From Nocardioides pocheonensis (GTDB lineage: Bacteria > Actinomycetota > Actinomycetes > Propionibacteriales > Nocardioidaceae), in NCBI RefSeq assembly GCF_003725535.1, contig NZ_RJSF01000048.1, forward strand, positions 23,280 to 87,279: 64,000 bases of DNA, read 5' to 3'. This document shows, in pieces, positions 1 to 8,179 of this stretch (its first letter is position 1; each line of letters begins with the position of its first letter). A program made the position numbers and the translations under genes. Under the pieces are notes generated by a model. It searched no databases and was not told the origin of the DNA. It saw nothing but the letters and a program-made list of their open reading frames with translations.

Positions 1-11
1 GGGAGCTCCTG

Positions 12-1298
12 ATGACCATCGACCACATCGCCATCCGCCCCGGCGACGCCGAGTACGACGCCGCCCGCACCACGATCGCCGGCACGGCCGCCCCGGCCGT
101 CGTGATCCGGCCGACCACGACCGACGAGGTGGTCGACGCGATCGCCTACGTCCGCGAGCACGGCCTCGAGCTCGCCGTCCGCAGCGGCGGCCACAACGCC
201 CTCGGGTTCGGCAACAGCGACGGCGGAGCCGTGATCGACGTCAGCCGGCTCGACTCCGTCGACGTGCTCGGCGACGGCCGCGTCCGGATCGGCGCCGGAG
301 CCCGGTGGGGCGACGCCGCCGCCGCGCTCGCCGACCACGGCCTGGCGATCACGTCCGGCGACACCGTCTCGGTCGGGGTCGGCGGCCTCACCCAGGCCGG
401 TGGCATCGGCTGGATGGTGCGCAAGCACGGCCTCACCGTCGACAGCGTCCTCGGAGCGGAGCTCGTGACGGCCGCCGGTGACGTCGTGCGCGCCGACGCC
501 GGCACGAACCCCGACCTCTTCTGGGCCCTGCGCGGCGGAGCCGGCAACTTCGGGATCGTGACGGCGTTCGAGTTCCAGGCGCAGCCCGTGACCACGATCC
601 ACTTCGGCACGATCGCGTTCGCGCTGGACGAGGTGCCCCAGCTGCTCAAGGGGTGGGCGGCCGCGATGGACGCCGCCCCCGAGGAGCTCAGCACGGCGCT
701 GGCGCTGATGCCGGGCTTCGGGGACTTCCCCGCGGGCGCGATGATGTGGGTCGCGTACTGCGGCGACGACCCGTCCGAGATCGACCCGCTCCGCTCGCTC
801 GGCAACGTCGTCTCCGACACGGTCACCGAGAAGCCGTACGCCGAGGTGCTCGAGGAGGCGCACCCGCCCGAGGGCATTCAGCCGGTGCTCGGCAACGCCT
901 TCCTCGAGCAGCTCTCGGGCGAGGTGATCGACGCGGTCGCGGCGGCGTACGCGCAGGGCACCGCCGGTCGGGTGGTGTTCTTCCGGAGCCTCGGCGGCGC
1001 GATGGGGCGCGTGGCCCCGGATGCGACGGCGTTCGCGCACCGGGCCGCGCAGGTGCTCGTGGTGTCGGCGAAGTTCCTCCCCCTGGACGCGCCCGACGAG
1101 GCCGTCGCGGGCGCCCGCGCGGAGTGGGAGACGATCGGTCGCCACGGCATCGGCGCGTACGCCGGCTTCCTCGGCTCCGACACCGCCGACGACCTGGCCG
1201 CGCTCTACCCGGCCGAGACCCTCGCACGCCTGACCGAGGTGAAGCGGGCGTGGGACCCGGAGAACCTGTTCCGCCGGAACTTCAACATCAAGCCCTGA
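12..1298 (+). CDS. FAD-binding oxidoreductase, berberine-bridge-enzyme family
   Basis: Cytoplasmic flavoenzyme of 428 aa, the usual length for bacterial BBE-like oxidases. The N-terminal half is a PCMH-type FAD-binding domain. The motif RSGGHN holds His61, the expected site of covalent FAD attachment. GGLTQAGGIGWMVRKHG follows in the second half of the domain, where bicovalent members carry a Cys; here the position after GLT is Val-Asp, so a single covalent link is expected. The C-terminus, WDPENLFRRNFNI, is the typical BBE tail. GGGAG lies about 6 nt before the ATG. The substrate cannot be told from sequence; family members oxidise sugars, alkaloids or polyketides. A methyltransferase follows after 19 bp on the same strand, which could suggest tailoring of a small molecule. 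Confidence 0.88.
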   Translation: MTIDHIAIRPGDAEYDAARTTIAGTAAPAVVIRPTTTDEVVDAIAYVREHGLELAVRSGGHNALGFGNSDGGAVIDVSRLDSVDVLGDGRVRIGAGARWGDAAAALADHGLAITSGDTVSVGVGGLTQAGGIGWMVRKHGLTVDSVLGAELVTAAGDVVRADAGTNPDLFWALRGGAGNFGIVTAFEFQAQPVTTIHFGTIAFALDEVPQLLKGWAAAMDAAPEELSTALALMPGFGDFPAGAMMWVAYCGDDPSEIDPLRSLGNVVSDTVTEKPYAEVLEEAHPPEGIQPVLGNAFLEQLSGEVIDAVAAAYAQGTAGRVVFFRSLGGAMGRVAPDATAFAHRAAQVLVVSAKFLPLDAPDEAVAGARAEWETIGRHGIGAYAGFLGSDTADDLAALYPAETLARLTEVKRAWDPENLFRRNFNIKP

Positions 1299-1317
1299 GC
1301 ACCGCGATAATCGCCGC

Positions 1318-2334
1318 GTGGGGGACGGACCCGGATTCTTCGAGGCGTACGACGCCGCGCTGACGCCGCTGCTCGGCGCCCAGGGCTTCCTGGCGCTGCT
1401 GCAGGGCGCCGAGGAGATCGGCCTGCTCGACGTGCTGCGCGAGGCAACCACCACCGGCGAGCTGGCGGCGGCGACCGGCCTGACCGAGCGCCGGGCCCGC
1501 ACTGTCGTCCAGGCTCTCCTGCTGCACGGAGTCGTCGCGCCCGACGGCGACGGCCACCGGCTGACCCCGGCCTGGGCGACGCTCACGGCGGAGCACGCCT
1601 TCGTCACGCTGCGCGACGCGCTGGCCTCGGCCCAGATCGAGGCCCGGCTGCTGCGCGACGTCGCGGCCGGGCCGGACTACTGGACGATGCCGGCCGCCGA
1701 CCGGATCCTGTTCGCCCGGGCGATCTCGCCGAACCCGTTCTCGGCGGGCCTCGTCGAGGGTTTCCGCCAGGGGCTCGCCCACGACCCGGCCGGCGAGGTG
1801 CTGGCCGGCGGCGGGCTGCTGCTCGAGCTCGGCTGCGGGGTGGCCGGGCGCGTGCTCACGCTGCTGCAGGCGGCGCCCAAGCTCCGGGCGGTGGGCGTCG
1901 AGCTGAGCGAGGACCTCGCCGACGAGGCCCGGCTGCGCGCCGAGATGCTCGGCGTCGCCGACCGGTTCGAGGTCGTCTGCGCGGACGCCGGCGACTTCTC
2001 CCGGCCGGAGTCGTTCGACGTCGCGTTCTGGAGCCAGTTCTTCTTCCCCGACGAGGCTCGGCCCGCCGCGCTGCGCACCCTGTTCACCTCGCTGCGGAGC
2101 GGCGGTCTCGTCCAGGCGCCGCTGCTCGGCGACGACACCTCGCTCACCACCGAGGATCCCGGCCCCGAGGCGCGCGAACGCTCAGTCTTCCGCGTGATCC
2201 TCGACGGCTGGGGCGTGCCCGACCGCGACCGCGACGGGCTCGCCGCGGAGCTCGAGCAGGCCGGCTTCGTCGACGTACGGTGGGTCGGCGGCGGCGCGGC
2301 CGGTCCCCTGCGCATCGTCGCGCGCAAGCCCTGA
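1318..2334 (+). CDS. SAM-dependent methyltransferase with N-terminal winged-helix domain
   Basis: Protein of 338 aa. Residues about 15-85 form the dimerisation/winged-helix region common to O-methyltransferases. Motif I, LLELGCGVAGR, starts near residue 165 and binds SAM; an acidic residue follows at the end of the next strand (GVELSED). A GATAAT hexamer ends 6 nt before the GTG start, which suggests a leaderless transcript although an oxidoreductase gene lies just upstream. The last 153 bp are also read on the opposite strand as the end of the EamA transporter gene. The acceptor substrate is unknown. Confidence 0.82.
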   Translation: MGDGPGFFEAYDAALTPLLGAQGFLALLQGAEEIGLLDVLREATTTGELAAATGLTERRARTVVQALLLHGVVAPDGDGHRLTPAWATLTAEHAFVTLRDALASAQIEARLLRDVAAGPDYWTMPAADRILFARAISPNPFSAGLVEGFRQGLAHDPAGEVLAGGGLLLELGCGVAGRVLTLLQAAPKLRAVGVELSEDLADEARLRAEMLGVADRFEVVCADAGDFSRPESFDVAFWSQFFFPDEARPAALRTLFTSLRSGGLVQAPLLGDDTSLTTEDPGPEARERSVFRVILDGWGVPDRDRDGLAAELEQAGFVDVRWVGGGAAGPLRIVARKP

Positions 2335-3192
2335 GGAACGCCGCCAGACGGTGACCAGCACGCCGGCCAGCACGACCAGTCCGCCGACGCCCTCGGCCGG
2401 GTTGACCGCCTGGCCGAGCAGCAGCCAGCCGCTGGCCATCGCCACCGGTGGAGCGATCAGCACGAACGGGACCACCGTCGACGCCGGGTAGCGGGCCAGC
2501 AGGCCGTTGAAGATCGAGTAGCCGACCAGTGACGCCAGTACCGCGGTGTACGCCGTCGAGGCGATCGCCTCGGGGCCCAGGTGGGCCAGCGCGTGGCCCA
2601 CCGTGCTCGGCCCGTCCAGGGCGAGGCTGAGCACGAACAACGGCACCGGCACCACGAGCGACGACCAGACCACCAGGGAGAGGCCGGACGAGCTCGGCAC
2701 CGCAGCGCGCCGCGCCACCACGTTGCCGATGCCCCAGGAGAGGGCCGCGGCGACGCAGAGGCCGAGCGCACCGAGCGGCACGTGGCCGCCGCGGCCGGCG
2801 CCGACGACCACCAGTCCGGCTGAGGCCAGCAGGATCCCGCCGACCTGGCGGCCCGTGGGCCGCTCGCGCAGCCACACCGCCGCGATCAGCACCGTGAAGA
2901 GCACCTGCGCCTGGAGCACGAGCGCGGCGAGGCCGGGCGGCATGCCCAGGTGCATGGAGGTGTAGAGCAGCCCGAACTGGCCCAGCGACATGAACGTGCC
3001 CACCGCGGCCACCACCCGCCACGAGACCGCCGGACGCGGGACGAGGAAGACCGCAGGGACGACGACCGCGGTGAACCGCAGCGCGACGAACAGCAGCGGC
3101 GGCACGCCGGTCATGCCCCACTCGATCACCACGAAGTTGAACCCCCAGATCACCGCGACGAGGGTGGCCAGGAGCGCGTGCCGGAGGTCCAT
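2182..3192 (-). CDS. EamA/DMT-family transporter
   Basis: Integral membrane protein of 336 aa with about ten hydrophobic segments in two EamA repeats, starting MDLRHALLATLVAVIWGFNF. Family members export amino acids or other metabolites. The conserved membrane part ends around residue 290. The rest is a polar tail of roughly 46 aa read from DNA antisense to the methyltransferase gene, so the two 3' ends overlap by 153 bp. The start at 3192 was chosen because the family begins directly with the first membrane helix. It is divergent from a LysR regulator 73 bp away, a common regulator-exporter layout, so LysR control is inferred. Confidence 0.85.
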   Translation of the reverse strand: MDLRHALLATLVAVIWGFNFVVIEWGMTGVPPLLFVALRFTAVVVPAVFLVPRPAVSWRVVAAVGTFMSLGQFGLLYTSMHLGMPPGLAALVLQAQVLFTVLIAAVWLRERPTGRQVGGILLASAGLVVVGAGRGGHVPLGALGLCVAAALSWGIGNVVARRAAVPSSSGLSLVVWSSLVVPVPLFVLSLALDGPSTVGHALAHLGPEAIASTAYTAVLASLVGYSIFNGLLARYPASTVVPFVLIAPPVAMASGWLLLGQAVNPAEGVGGLVVLAGVLVTVWRRSSGLARDDAQGTGRAAADPPYVDEAGLLELRGEPVAVAVGHAPAVEDHAED

Positions 3193-3253
3193 GCCGACCA
3201 GTCTCGGTTCCGCGATCGTGAAGCACCAGCGATTTGATCTGCGCGAAACCATG

Positions 3254-3259
3254 TAGCCT
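3254..3259 (+). promoter_or_regulatory. -10 hexamer of a leaderless promoter for the LysR gene
   Basis: TAGCCT ends 6 nt before the ATG at 3266 and there is no purine-rich ribosome site. The A of the ATG would be close to +1. The 73-bp gap to the divergent EamA gene would hold the operator for both genes, but I see no strong palindrome in it. Confidence 0.5.
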
Positions 3260-3265
3260 GCCTGC

Positions 3266-4174
3266 ATGATGGATCTCGCCGCCCTCCGCTCGCTCGAGGC
3301 CGTGCAGGCACACGGGTCGGTCGTCGCGGCGGCCCAGGCCCTCGGCTTCACGCCGTCCGCGGTGTCCCAGCAGATCAAGCGCCTCGAGCGGCAGTCGGGG
3401 GTCGAGCTGCTCGAGCGCGTCGGTCGTGGCGTGATCCTCACCGGACCCGGCCGGGTCCCGGTCGAGGAGGGCGCACGGATCGCCGCGGACCTCGAGCGCC
3501 TCGAGACCGACCTGCACGCACACGCCGGCGAGGTGACCGGCGACCTGGAGCTGGTCGGGTTCTCGACGTCGATGCGGGGCCTGATCGGGCCCGTCGTCGC
3601 CGACCTCGCGGCCGCGCACCCGGCCCTGCGGATCAGGCTGCGCGAGCTCGAGCCCTGGGACGCCGTCGACGAGGTGGCCCGCGGCCAGGCCGACGTCGCG
3701 CTGGTGCATCGCTGGGGAGACGTGGTGCTGGAGATCCCGGAGCACCTGGACCGACGTACGGTGCACCGCGACGAGGCGGAGGTGATCCTCCGCGCGGACC
3801 ACCCCCTCGCCGACCGTGACCGGCTCACCCCGCTCGACCTGGCCGACGAGCCGTGGATCGCCACGCCCGAGCACACGATCTGCCGCCAGTGGCTCTCCCG
3901 GATGTACGCCGGCACCGGCCGGCTGCCCCGCATCGAGCACGTCGCGATGGAGTTCGCCTCCCACCTGGCACTCGTCGCCGCCGGGCTCGGCATCGCGCTC
4001 GTGCCGCGCCTCGGCCGCGGACCGCTGCCCGCCGGGACCACCGCCGTGCGCGTCCACGACCCCGTCCCGGCCCGCCAGACGATCGCGATCTGGCGCCACA
4101 CCCAGGCCCGCTCCCCCGCTGTCAGAGCGGTGGTCGACGCCCTCGGTGCGGCAGCCGAGCGGCTCGGCAGCTGA
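3266..4174 (+). CDS. LysR-family transcriptional regulator
   Basis: Protein of 302 aa, standard LTTR length. The N-terminal winged HTH runs about residues 2-60 (LRSLEAVQAHGSVVAAAQAL, then SAVSQQIKRLE). Residues about 90-295 form the periplasmic-binding-protein-like effector domain. Two adjacent ATGs (3266 and 3269) can start it; the first fits the -10 hexamer 6 nt upstream. It is divergent from the EamA exporter, which is its likely target together with its own gene. The effector is unknown. A hairpin follows the stop codon. Confidence 0.88.
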   Translation: MMDLAALRSLEAVQAHGSVVAAAQALGFTPSAVSQQIKRLERQSGVELLERVGRGVILTGPGRVPVEEGARIAADLERLETDLHAHAGEVTGDLELVGFSTSMRGLIGPVVADLAAAHPALRIRLRELEPWDAVDEVARGQADVALVHRWGDVVLEIPEHLDRRTVHRDEAEVILRADHPLADRDRLTPLDLADEPWIATPEHTICRQWLSRMYAGTGRLPRIEHVAMEFASHLALVAAGLGIALVPRLGRGPLPAGTTAVRVHDPVPARQTIAIWRHTQARSPAVRAVVDALGAAAERLGS

Positions 4175-4183
4175 GGATCGGGG

Positions 4184-4206
4184 GCAGCCACGGCTCGTGG
4201 GGCTGC
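4184..4206 (+). terminator. Hairpin after the LysR gene
   Basis: GCAGCCACG pairs with CGTGGGGCTGC with a 2-nt bulge and a 3-nt loop. It starts 10 bp after the LysR stop. No T tract follows, as is common in actinobacteria. The remaining bases to 4389, between the two convergent genes, show no gene I can support. Confidence 0.45.
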
Positions 4207-4389
4207 ACGGCGACCGGCCCACCCAACCGCAGGCGCCCGCTGCAGCGCGGGGTTGTCGTCGCATGGCGCGCTGCCGGCGGCGTACCAGGCGACGTCAGAC
4301 CCGCGGCAGAAGTGGCGTCGCCGGAGGCATCGACTGCGCGTGGGCCACGGGATGGCGGCGGCACTGGCCCACGGCACGCCCCGTCGGGC

Positions 4390-4929
4390 TCAGTACTCGA
4401 TGCCCTTGCGGGCCCCGATGCCCTCGTCGTACGCGTGCTTGACCTTGCGCATCTCGGTGACCGTGTCGGCGATCTCGACGAGCTCGGGGGCGGCGTCCCG
4501 ACCCGTGATGACGACGTTGGTGCGCGGGTGTCGTCCGACGACGGCATCCACGACGACCGCCGGATCGAGCCACCCGTAGGTGATCGTGTACGTGAGCTCG
4601 TCGAGGATGAGGAGGTCGTAGTCACCGCTGCTGAGCTTCTCCGCGGCGACCTCCCAGGCGTGCCGGTTCTTGGCCGCCGACTCGTCGAGGTCCTCGGACT
4701 CCCAGGTGAAGCCGTCGCCGAGGGTGTGCCACTCGATGCCCAGGTGGTCCGCGAGCTTCTTCTCGCCGACCTGCCAGCGGCCGCCCTTGACGAACTGGAC
4801 GACGGCCACCGTCCAATCCCGCGCCCAGGCGCGACCCATGACACCGAACGCGGCGGACGACTTCCCCTTGCCGTCCCCGGTGTTGACGAGCACTCGCGTC
4901 TGCGTCCGCGACTTCGCTTCCATGATCAT
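4390..4929 (-). CDS. cobO: Cob(I)yrinic acid a,c-diamide adenosyltransferase
   Basis: Adds the 5'-deoxyadenosyl group from ATP to cob(I)alamin or cob(I)yrinate to give adenosylcobalamin. The protein is 179 aa, the usual size of CobO/BtuR. The P-loop GDGKGKSSAA lies near residues 19-28, followed by the family blocks VQFVKGG, LILDEL and NVVITGR. No other cobalamin-biosynthesis gene is nearby, so a salvage role or a scattered pathway is likely. A cobalamin riboswitch precedes it on the same strand. The start MIM at 4929 and the internal ATG 6 bp later are both possible; GGAGG lies directly upstream of the first. Its product would serve the B12-dependent acyl-CoA mutase elsewhere in this window. 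Confidence 0.9.
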   Translation of the reverse strand: MIMEAKSRTQTRVLVNTGDGKGKSSAAFGVMGRAWARDWTVAVVQFVKGGRWQVGEKKLADHLGIEWHTLGDGFTWESEDLDESAAKNRHAWEVAAEKLSSGDYDLLILDELTYTITYGWLDPAVVVDAVVGRHPRTNVVITGRDAAPELVEIADTVTEMRKVKHAYDEGIGARKGIEY

Positions 4930-5014
4930 CCTCCGAACGTGGGGAGGACGAGGCGTGCTCGCCGCGACACCGCCGGGTGTCGAAGCGATCCGCCCTTCCT
5001 CCGAGGGACAGCCG

Positions 5015-5160
5015 CTGGACGTGTGTCAGGTGGTCGGTCTCATCCCCGGAGGGCATCACCGTTGCGGGACAGCGCCGGGTTCGCACCGGCTTCCCTGCCA
5101 AACGCCATCGCGCCGCGCACCGCGGCGAGATGGCCGGACGCTACCACGGCCCTGTGCCTG
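5015..5160 (-). promoter_or_regulatory. Cobalamin (adenosylcobalamin) riboswitch
   Basis: On the minus strand the canonical core is present around 5049-5098: GGGAAGCCGGTGCGAA, then CCCGGCGCTGTCCCGC, then AACGGTGA. This is the most conserved part of the cobalamin riboswitch. About 15 nt downstream, AGACCGACCACCTGACAC (5022-5040) resembles the B12 box. The 5' flank to about 5160 can form the P1/P2 stems (GCGCGATGGCG with CGCCGCGG). It lies 90-230 nt before cobO, so coenzyme B12 should repress cobO. The outer edges are approximate; a covariance-model search would fix them. Confidence 0.88.
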
Positions 5161-5347
5161 CTCTGCTGGCCAAGAACGCCGGTGCCATCTTTCGGCACGG
5201 AGCTGATGGGACGTCACATCGCCGGGTGTCGGTGTCTGCCGAGCCCGAGACCGGTGCGGGTCACGATGACTGCTCCCGGCCGGGTCGCCTTCGGTCCGCG
5301 ATCGCCGCGTCTGTGTTTCCACGCTGCAGCGGCGGGTAACGAGCCCC

Positions 5348-6346
5348 ATGGAATCGATCCGCGTCGGACTCGTGGCTGATCCGGCCGCGCCGACCGACAT
5401 CGCGCGACGGATGACAGACCTGAGCCCGGTGGACGGCTCCGGGGCTTGGGACATCACCGTGGTCAGTCAGCCGTTCACCACCGGCTCGGAGGAAGTCGCG
5501 ACCGCGATGGGCCGACTGCAGCACCAGGCTCGCCAGCACGACTGGGACTACGTCGTCGGCCTGACCGAACTTCCACTCCACGATCACGAGGGCAACCACC
5601 TGGTGGTCGAGTCCGATCCGGACGGACGGACCGCGGTGCTGTCCCTGCCTGCCTTGGGCGGACTGCGGATGCACGCCCGCGCCCGTCGCGCGGTGCGCTC
5701 GCTGGTCGATGCGATGGCAGGCCCGAAAACGGACGACGAGCACCGCGTCGCTCTCTCGCAGCCCCGCGGTCGCCCACGCGTGCTCCTCGGCATGGTGCTC
5801 GCCAACCGTCCGTGGCTCCTGGTGCCAGGGCTGAAGTCTGCACTCGTCGCCGCGCTGGCCACCGGAGCCGTGGCCACGATCAACTCGACGGTCTGGCTGC
5901 TTGCGGACTCGCTGGCGTGGTGGCGGTTGGTGGTGGCGACGGTCGTTTCGGTGATCCTCGTGGTCGCCTGGCTCGTGATCGACGGTGAGCTGTGGGACCG
6001 GCCCGACGACGACTCGCCCCAGGCGCGGGAAAGGTCGCGGATGTACAACGCCTCGACACTGGTGACGCTGATGGTCGGGGTGTCGATCTGCTACGTCGCG
6101 CTCTACCTCGTGAACCTTGCCTGGGCCTTCTTCGTCCTGGAACCCGGGTTGATGGGCAGCTACCTCCACGCCCAGCTCGGCTACGGCGACTTCTTCGTTC
6201 TGGCTTGGTTCGTCGCCTCAGCGGCCACCGTGGGCGGAGGCCTCGGCTCCGGACTCGAGTCGGACGAGGCGATCCGCGCCGCGGCGTACTCCAAGCGCGA
6301 GGAAGACCGGCGCGGCCGCCTCGCGCGTGATCAGCCTTCCAGGTAG
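5348..6346 (+). CDS. Uncharacterised membrane protein
   Basis: Protein of 332 aa that I cannot assign to a named function. Residues 1-145 are soluble and begin IRVGLVADPAAPTDIARRM, a Rossmann-like strand followed by a helix. The block WDYVVGLTELPLHDHEGNHL suggests a conserved pocket or metal site, but this is a guess. Residues about 155-300 hold four to five membrane helices, and the C-terminus is a charged tail. It is divergent from the riboswitch-cobO unit, with 180 bp or more between them. TAACGA lies 5 nt before the ATG and there is no clear Shine-Dalgarno sequence, so it may be leaderless. Confidence 0.75.
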   Translation: MESIRVGLVADPAAPTDIARRMTDLSPVDGSGAWDITVVSQPFTTGSEEVATAMGRLQHQARQHDWDYVVGLTELPLHDHEGNHLVVESDPDGRTAVLSLPALGGLRMHARARRAVRSLVDAMAGPKTDDEHRVALSQPRGRPRVLLGMVLANRPWLLVPGLKSALVAALATGAVATINSTVWLLADSLAWWRLVVATVVSVILVVAWLVIDGELWDRPDDDSPQARERSRMYNASTLVTLMVGVSICYVALYLVNLAWAFFVLEPGLMGSYLHAQLGYGDFFVLAWFVASAATVGGGLGSGLESDEAIRAAAYSKREEDRRGRLARDQPSR

Positions 6347-6661
6347 TGAATCGAGGACTCGCACGGAGCGCGGTTCGGTAGTCGACCGGGAACTCACCTT
6401 GATGCATGAGGCGAGAACCGACCGCCGCGACCTCAACCGTGGCGTCGGCAGGCTGCGTCGATCCGCACTCCTCGCACGGCCCGGGGCCGCGCGACCGCCC
6501 CCCATCCTGATCTGGCGTGCAGTAGGCACGGAACGCACCCATCGGTCCGGAATGCGCACTCCCGTTCCGTCGGCTCGCCCGGAGCGCCGGGTCGCTGCCG
6601 CGGAGCCGGCGAGCCCGGCCGCGAGCACCAGGCCGAGCGCGGTGGCGACGACCGATCACCC
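6347..6661. other. Degraded intergenic stretch
   Basis: No intact gene is supported across these 315 bp. On the minus strand around 6590-6650 one frame reads VVATALGLVLAAGLAGSAAA, which looks like a signal peptide, but it is preceded directly by a stop codon and runs into low-quality sequence. Another minus-strand frame has a CEEC motif near 6480 without recognisable context. Together with the LuxR fragment that follows, this looks like decayed coding DNA. Confidence 0.4.
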
Positions 6662-6847
6662 GTGCCGGTCCGGGGCGACGTGGTGCTGCCGAAGCGCCTC
6701 GACGCAGCCGTCCAGGCGGCCGCGTACTTCGTCGTCAGCGAGGCGGCTGTCCGCAAGCACGTCGGCAACATCTTCGCCAAGCTCGACCTGCCCGGCGGGA
6801 CGGACCGCCGTGTGTCCACGGTGCTCGTCTACCTGCGCGGGTCGTAG
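6662..6847 (+). pseudogene. Remnant of a NarL/LuxR-type response regulator (C-terminal HTH)
   Basis: The last 40 or so residues (VSEAAVRKHVGNIFAKLDL, then RRVSTVLVYLR) match the recognition helix and C-terminal helix of LuxR-family HTH domains. The preceding half of the HTH and the whole receiver domain are missing; the upstream sequence is unrelated. The reading frame is open from 6662 but has no ribosome site. Its 3' end overlaps the end of the convergent MarR gene by 19 bp. Most likely a non-functional fragment left after a deletion. Confidence 0.6.
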
Positions 6848-7347
6848 CCGGCGCCCGGCCCTCCCCCATCGGTCGTCACCGGGTTCGGCGCGCGCGTGGA
6901 CACGCGCTTCCAGATCCGGCGCAGCGTGCGCCGGTCCGCAGGCGAGGTCGCTGAGATCAGCGTCCTGCGCAGGACTGCGTTGTGGGTCGGCCGGGCTTCC
7001 TGCAACGCGCGGTCGCCGTCGTCGGTGAGCACCGTGAACCACTTGCGACCGTCGGCGGGGTCGGCCTCGCGCCGCACCAGGCCGTCGCGCTCGAGGCGCG
7101 TGACGAGGTGCGTCGTTCCCGCGGGGCTGAGGAGCACCCGCTCGGCGAGCTCGGACATGCGCAACCGGTGGTCGGGGGCGTTGAACAGGGTGATCAGCAC
7201 GTCGAACTCGATGACAGCGAGGCCGTGGTGACGCCGGAGGTCGGCGTCGAGCTCCTGGAGAACCGAGCGGTGGAGCATCATCAGCGCTCCCCAGGACTCC
7301 CACTCCTCCGGGTCGAGGAACTCGTGATCGGGTCTTGACGTGGCCAT
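6829..7347 (-). CDS. MarR-family transcriptional regulator
   Basis: Protein of 172 aa. The winged HTH covers about residues 45-115 (LRMSELAERVLLSPAGTTHLV, then the wing with DPADGRKW). The flanking helices form the dimer interface. TATACT ends 7 nt before the ATG, so the mRNA is probably leaderless. It is divergent from a two-gene unit (7408 and 7706). The palindrome between them covers its own -10 region, which fits autorepression plus control of that unit. The ligand is unknown; MarR proteins of this size often sense phenolics or oxidants. Confidence 0.87.
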   Translation of the reverse strand: MATSRPDHEFLDPEEWESWGALMMLHRSVLQELDADLRRHHGLAVIEFDVLITLFNAPDHRLRMSELAERVLLSPAGTTHLVTRLERDGLVRREADPADGRKWFTVLTDDGDRALQEARPTHNAVLRRTLISATSPADRRTLRRIWKRVSTRAPNPVTTDGGGPGAGYDPRR

Positions 7348-7354
7348 GCCCCTG

Positions 7355-7382
7355 AGTATATTTCGTTTCGTACGAAAATACT
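7355..7382. promoter_or_regulatory. Probable MarR operator in the divergent promoter
   Basis: TTTCGTACGAAA at 7366-7377 is a perfect 12-bp palindrome, and AGTAT/ATACT arms lie around it. It is markedly AT-rich for this genome. On the minus strand it contains the TATACT -10 hexamer of the MarR gene, and it lies about 30 bp before the gene at 7408. MarR binding would block both promoters. This is inferred from position and symmetry. Confidence 0.65.
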
Positions 7383-7407
7383 ATCTCGGCCTTGAGAGGA
7401 GACAGTC

Positions 7408-7692
7408 ATGACGTTCGGAGTGGTTCATCACTTTCCCGGCGGCACTCGGGAGAACTACGAAGCATCCATCGCGGCGGTGCATCCCGCGGACGGGCTCCCC
7501 GACGGCCAGATCTTCCACGCGGCCGGTCCCTCGGCCGACGGTTGGACCATCGTGGCCATGCACGAGTCCCAGCAGAGCTGGGAGGCCTTCCGCGACGGCG
7601 TCCTGATGCCCCGGATGCAGGCAGGCATCGAGGGCGGCTTCCCGACGCCGCCGGAGGAAACCGTCTTCGACGTCACCACGCTCCAGCCCTGA
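7408..7692 (+). CDS. Small conserved protein, possible dimeric alpha/beta-barrel fold
   Basis: Protein of 94 aa starting MTFGVVHHFPGGTRENYEAS. The pattern of a short N-terminal strand with a His pair, a helix, a DGWTIVAMHESQQSWEAF strand-helix unit and a C-terminal tail resembles antibiotic-biosynthesis-monooxygenase-like barrel proteins. The assignment is structural guesswork. GAGAGGAG lies 8 nt before the ATG. The VOC gene follows after 13 bp, and the MarR gene is divergent, so these two are a likely MarR-controlled unit. Confidence 0.72.
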   Translation: MTFGVVHHFPGGTRENYEASIAAVHPADGLPDGQIFHAAGPSADGWTIVAMHESQQSWEAFRDGVLMPRMQAGIEGGFPTPPEETVFDVTTLQP

Positions 7693-7705
7693 GGGGGCAC
7701 CGACC

Positions 7706-8089
7706 ATGCTCAACCACAACCGCGTCTCCGCCGTCCTCGTCTCGACCGACCTCGAGCGGAGCCAGACCTTCTACACCGACAAGGTCGGACTCACCCTCTC
7801 GCCGGAGACCATCAAGAACCACCTCGTCTTCGAAGCCGGCGACGGCACGAGCCTCTTGATCTACGGCCGTCCGGCCGGCAACAAGGCGGACCACACCCAG
7901 GTCCGGTTCTGGTCGAACGACATCGAGAAGGACGTGGCCGCGCTCGCTGCCAGCGGCGTCGAGTTCGAGGAGTACGACACCGACACGTTCAAGACCGTCG
8001 ACCACATCGTCACCACCGCCGGCATCGGGCGTTCGGCGTGGTTCAAGGACCCGGACGGCAACACGATCGCGGTCTTCCAGCCCGAGTAG
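7706..8089 (+). CDS. VOC-family protein (glyoxalase/bleomycin-resistance fold)
   Basis: Protein of 127 aa with two beta-alpha-beta-beta-beta modules. The first begins NHNRVSAVLVSTDLERSQTFY; the second ends in GRSAWFKDPDGNTIAVFQ, the usual VOC signature with the metal-ligand Glu/Gln position filled by Gln. The first-module ligand is not obvious, so it may bind a ligand without catalysing a reaction. GAGGGGGC precedes the ATG. Cotranscribed with the 94-aa protein upstream and probably under the same MarR regulator. Confidence 0.82.
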   Translation: MLNHNRVSAVLVSTDLERSQTFYTDKVGLTLSPETIKNHLVFEAGDGTSLLIYGRPAGNKADHTQVRFWSNDIEKDVAALAASGVEFEEYDTDTFKTVDHIVTTAGIGRSAWFKDPDGNTIAVFQPE

Positions 8090-8179
8090 CAGCTCGGAGG
8101 CACGCCCGGATGTCTCGAGCTCCTCGAGCTCGCCTGGCCCGACCGCTGGGGAGAGTCATCGCCCCGGCCGCGCTGCCAT

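Noticed and set aside
6218..6628. Possible secreted protein on the minus strand
   Set aside because: The signal-like segment is followed by Arg-rich sequence and overlaps the membrane-protein gene in antisense. No ribosome site was found.
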